Notes under the pieces: generated by a model
Seen by the model: only the letters and a program-made list of their open reading frames with translations
Told to the model about the DNA's origin: nothing
Database searches by the model: none
Program-made: the position numbers and the translations under genes
NCBI RefSeq assembly: GCF_000611645.1
Contig: NW_014011686.1
Span: forward strand, 1-11,213
DNA from: Monoraphidium neglectum
Taxonomy: Eukaryota; Chlorophyta; Chlorophyceae; Sphaeropleales; Selenastraceae
Direction: 5' to 3'
DNA: 11,213 nt
Part shown: positions 7,760 through 11,213 of the stretch, one piece after another
Position numbering within the stretch: the first letter of the stretch is position 1
How the letters are laid out: the number at the start of each line of letters is the position of its first letter

Positions 7760-10700
7760 ATGGCTTTGTACTCCGTAGATATCATAGATGCGGTATCTGC
7801 ATATTTGTCCCCCGCGGACGCAGCGGCGCTGCGATGCGTTTGCCACAGCCTGCGGTCGAGTGTGGACCTTGTGAGGGCGTCGCTGACACCCTTGGCACTC
7901 TGCCTGGCGCCTGGGTGAGGCCCCGACCGCCTGTGGCAACTGCGTGAGGCGTGAAGGGTGTGTGTGCTGCAACAGGGCGCCAACAAGACGTCGGCGCATG
8001 CCTGCATGGGGGAGGCACCCCACCTGGGGCGGCGCCTGCAGCGAGTCGGTTGGATTCGTGTGGCGTAAGGCGCCGCCACACATACCCCACCAACCCCTAA
8101 AACCCTGCACATCCCACCTTGAGCTGCCGCGCATGACATTACCTACCAAGCCTCCCGCCCGCACTGCCGCCGCCCGCCTGGCTTCCATCAAAACCCCATC
8201 TCTGCATTTCCTTGCCGCTCAAGCCCCTCACACCAGCCAGCCCCGCCCGCTCCCCCACGCAACGTGCGCAGCAGGTTTGCCGCCCTCAAGGCCCTTGACC
8301 TGTCCCGCCTGTCCCGCCCCATCCGTGATGAAGACCTCGCGACCGCCCTCTGCCACCTGCGGGGCCTCACCTCGCTCGCCGTCGGCGGCGCGGGCTGCGC
8401 GGCGCTGCGCGCCGAGGCGCTCGGCCCGGTGGGAGGCCTGCCGCGGCTGAGGAGCCTGGCTGTCCACGGATGCCGCAAGGTGGGAGGCGGCTCGCGCTTG
8501 GGGTGATTGGTGACGCCTGCCCCTGCCCTTTCAGAAGCGAGGCATCCGATACAAGCGACAAGCGCCCACGCGCCAAATGGTACGCACAACAAATGTGTTG
8601 AGTGCCGCCCGCGGCTCCATGCCCGACGCGCGGCTGACCCCTGACCCCCGTGGCCCCCCCAGGTGCGTTGGTCTGTGCTGGGCTCCTGGACGGCGCTGCG
8701 CCTGACCAGCATGGAGCTGGTGGGGCTCTCCTGCGGCCCCCCAGACGCGGGCGCGCTGGCCGCCATGCTGGGCGCCGGCTGCGGAGCGACGCTGCAGCGG
8801 CTCGTGCTGGTGGGTGCCGAGAGCCGCCCCTAGAACCTCAACCCTAATCAGGGGGGCGTGCTGGCTTGGGGGCTTTGGGTCGGTCGATCATTGGCAGGTC
8901 GGCCCAGTCTGGCCCATCTGAGGAGGCGCGGGCGCCTCCGCAACCCACAGCACCCGCTGTACTTCGTGACGCATCAACAGAAGGGAGAGTCAAAAGGGGC
9001 ACAGGAGAGGGCTCCGCAAGGGCTGCCCCATAACATCTTGAATTGTGCAGCATTGGCGGGGGCGCGCCAACCACGCATGCCGTCACCCTCCCGCCGCCCC
9101 CCGCCCGAGCAGGGCGACGCGCGGACGCTGTCGTTTGTCCCGGATCTCGCCGTCGCCGCCGCCCTCCGCGCCTGCTCGCCTTCCGCGCTGCGCCACCTGG
9201 ACCTGTCCGGCTGCCTGGAGGTGACTGATGCGGGCCTGGCGCCCGTGGCGGCGCTGGCGGCGCTGCGGGAGCTGGTGCTGCACAACTGCATGAAGATTGC
9301 GGCCGGCGCGGTGGAGGTGCGTGGACGCTGCACGGAAGCTGTGCGCGGGGATAGCGGGTGGTGGCTGGATACTGTATCCACGGCAGCCGCCAGGGGGCCC
9401 TCCCGCCTGGTTAGCCACTCCGTGCAGGTGACGAGCATGTGCAGATACATGCCAGGCTTCCTCCGAGGTCGCGGCAGCTGCTGCCACGATCGTGCTGACC
9501 CGTGCCCCTTGCCCGCCTGCCCCCTTTCCAGGCCGTCTCCCGGTTGCCCGCGCTCCGCGCCCTGAGCCTGCGCGGCTGCAGCCAGCTGGGGGACCACCAC
9601 ATTGCGGCGCTGCTCAGGGGGGCGGCCGCGCTGGAGGAGCTCTCACTGCAAACCTGCAACGGCATCACGGGTGGGTGGCCCCACCAGCCGCAACCCCGAA
9701 ACCCTAAATCCCTGAGCTGGCTGCACGCCGGCGCTGGGTGCTTGCACCCATGTATGCGCCGCCGGCGAAACGCACCCGTCGCTCGAGATTTGTCGTACGA
9801 TGTGCGACGAGGGCCTGCACGCCCGTCAAGGTATCATACATAATGCTCCGGAGCGGTCAACCAACGGCTGCCCCCCACCCCACCCCTGGCCCTTAAACCG
9901 CCCGCAGGCTCCTGCCTGGCGTCCCTGCCGTCCCGCGCGCCCCGCCTGGCGGACCTGAACCTGTCCCACTGCATGCGCCTCGAGGAGCGCCACCTGCACC
10001 ACCTCTCGCGCCTGCCCGCGCTGCGCCGCCTCGACCTGGCCGGCTGCATGGCGCCCGGCGCGCAGGGCCTAGCCTGCCTCGCCGCGCTGTCTGCGCTCAC
10101 GGCCCTCGGCGCCGCGGGCTGGACGCAGCGCGGCCCCGCCGCGGCGCAGCGGCACGCGGCGCAACAGCAGCACGCGGCAGCGGCCGCTCCCGGCGCGCAG
10201 CCGCCGCAGCGCGGCGAGGGCGGCGCGCCGGGGCCCTCGGCGCATGCAGGGGCGGACACCCCTTCGTCCGCAGCGAGCTCGGGCAGCTACCAGGCGGACG
10301 CGTGGCAGCTGCCGCCGCAGGTGCAGCGTCTGGACATGCGCGGCGCGAGCCTGACGCGCGGCGCGATGCGGCGGCTGCTGCGCAGCCTCCCGCCGGTGCT
10401 GCAGCACCTTGACCTGTCGCAGTGCCAGATAGTTCCAGAGGACAGCGGCTGGGGCATCGGCAGCGGCGGCGGCGGCAGCGGTGACGGCGGCGGCAGGGGC
10501 GTGAGCCAGCTTCTCGGCGGACGCTCGGCGCAGGCGGCGGGGCGGGGCGGGGCCTGGACCGGGGATGTGCTTCCGCAGGGGCCGCCAGGGGACCAGCAGC
10601 AGCAGATGAGTGGGGCGGACCTGCGGCCGCTGTCGGCGCTGACAGCGCTGACCGCGCTGTTCGTCAGCGGCGTCGGCGTCGGCGCAGCGGCGGCGGCCGC

Positions 10701-11213
10701 GCCGCGCGGCGGCTGCGCTGAGGCGTCCGCCTTTGCCAGGATACTCGGCCGAGACTGCGGCGGCGGTGGCGGCGGCGGCGGCAGCGGCGGCAGCGGCGCC
10801 CCTGCTGCCTGCAGCTGGCCGGGCCCCTTCCAGGGGATGGCCGGCCTGGGCGCGCAGTGGGCGCTGCAGGGGGCCGCGGTCGCCGCGCCACGGAGAGATG
10901 ACAAGGGGCTCGGCAGGAACGTGCGGCGCGTCCTCGATTTCGACGCGTGGGCCGGCCGCGAGGCGGAGCCGCTGAGGATGCCCTCCCCCCTGCGCCTCGA
11001 GGGGGCGGACGGCGGGGGCGCGGCGTTTGGCGGGGTTGATGGCTGGCCGGGCGCCGTCGGCGGCGGCGGCGCGCTCGGATGCAGCTGCGGAGGCTGGGGC
11101 GGCGCGGGCGGCGATGTCGTGCTCCGGTTCGGCGCTGCCGCCGCCGCCATGGGCGCGCTGAGCGGCGCGGCGCCCGGGGGCGGCTGCGCCTGCAGCGGCG
11201 CCCGCAGCTGCTC
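7760..11213 (+). CDS. F-box and leucine-rich-repeat protein (FBXL/AMN1 type), 3' end outside window
   Basis: Exons: 7760-7914, 8272-8479, 8663-8809, 9113-9316, 9532-9670 and 9908 to beyond 11213; all introns are GT-AG with matching phases, giving 719 codons so far. Residues about 3-45 are an F-box (VDIIDAVSAYLSPADAAALR, then CVCHSLRSSVD), the part that binds Skp1 in SCF ubiquitin ligases. From about residue 53 come leucine-rich repeats of the cysteine-containing type, e.g. FAALKALDLSRLSR, LRHLDLSGCLEVTDAGLAPV, LRALSLRGCSQLGDHHIAAL, LADLNLSHCMRLEERHLHHL and LRRLDLAGCMAPGAQGL. These normally bind the substrate. From about residue 360 the repeats are broken up by long Ala/Gln and Gly/Ala-rich stretches, with isolated LRR-like pieces between (VQRLDMRGASLTRGAMRRLL, LQHLDLSQC). 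ATG 7760 has G at -3 and +4 and directly precedes the F-box. Substrate and orthologue unknown. Confidence 0.9.
8270..8274 (+). promoter_or_regulatory. Tandem splice acceptor (NAGNAG) at F-box/LRR exon 2
   Basis: GCGCAGCAGG places two AGs three bases apart (8270-8271 and 8273-8274). Either keeps the frame with the phase-2 donor at 7914: the first gives Gly-Arg-Phe, the second Gly-Phe. I used the first because an Arg before FAALKALDL fits repeat consensus better. Confidence 0.7.
9726..9853 (+). repeat. Cluster of inverted repeats in F-box/LRR intron 5
   Basis: Within intron 5 (9671-9907), TGGGTGC/GCACCCA (9735-9741, 9744-9750) is a 7-bp stem with a 2-base loop. It is nested inside CGCCGGC/GCCGGCG arms (9726-9732, 9761-9767). 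CGTCGC/GCGACG (9777-9782, 9804-9809) forms a third pair, and GCTCCGGAGC (9844-9853) is a perfect palindrome. All fall in about 130 bases. Confidence 0.6.
10459..10500 (+). repeat. GGC/AGC repeat encoding a Gly/Ser run
   Basis: Repeated GGC codons with AGC and GAC interruptions in F-box/LRR exon 6 encode SGGGGSGDGGG. A second such tract is at 10759-10797. Both interrupt the repeat region and are probably flexible linkers. Confidence 0.75.
10759..10797 (+). repeat. Second GGC/AGC repeat encoding a Gly/Ser run
   Basis: GGC codons with one GGT and AGC interruptions encode eight Gly followed by SGGSG in F-box/LRR exon 6. It is in frame and does not break the reading frame. Confidence 0.75.

Noticed and set aside
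10287..11150. A 287-codon minus-strand open frame
   Set aside because: It is the Pro/Ser-rich antisense of the F-box/LRR exon 6, whose plus-strand frame carries real leucine-rich repeats.

Overview
This is nuclear DNA from a photosynthetic eukaryote, most likely a chlorophyte green alga. The evidence is very GC-rich exons with Ala, Gly and Gln homopolymers, short GT-AG introns of about 140-400 bases in every gene, a plant-type gene set (an ARM/BTB protein of the ARIA/ABAP1 family and a plant-like EB1), and TGTAA, the chlorophyte poly(A) signal, at the expected place after two of the genes. I cannot name the species. I see no bacterial operon, CRISPR array, transposon, tRNA or rRNA.

There are four protein genes. 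(1) Positions 1-950, plus strand: the 3' end of an ARIA/ABAP1-like gene, covering the end of its BTB/BACK region and a polyglutamine tail. (2) Positions 1764-4407, plus strand: a complete seven-exon gene for the microtubule plus-end protein EB1, 351 residues in my splice model. (3) Positions 5115-7360, minus strand: a complete six-exon gene for a WD40 protein of the GNB1L/Asa1 family (plant DSE1/TANMEI), 436 residues. (4) Positions 7760-11213, plus strand: an F-box/leucine-rich-repeat gene that runs off the right edge, with six exons and 719 codons visible.

Genes 1 and 2 are tandem, separated by 813 bases that hold a TGTAA poly(A) signal and then a TATA box. Genes 2 and 3 converge across 707 bases. 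Genes 3 and 4 diverge from a 399-base spacer that is clearly poorer in GC than the exons and must hold both promoters. The four products (BTB ubiquitin-ligase adaptor or transcription partner, microtubule tip tracker, PIKK/Tra1-chaperone WD40 protein, SCF substrate receptor) do not form one pathway, so this looks like an ordinary stretch of compact algal chromosome.

All exon junctions were placed by hand, using GT-AG sites, reading-frame phase and remembered family consensus. Every junction in genes 2 to 4 keeps phase. I found no clear sign of an undescribed system. The most unusual items are low-complexity insertions in otherwise conserved proteins, a perfect 12-bp hairpin in an EB1 intron, a cluster of palindromes in an F-box gene intron, and a tandem (CAGCAG) splice acceptor.
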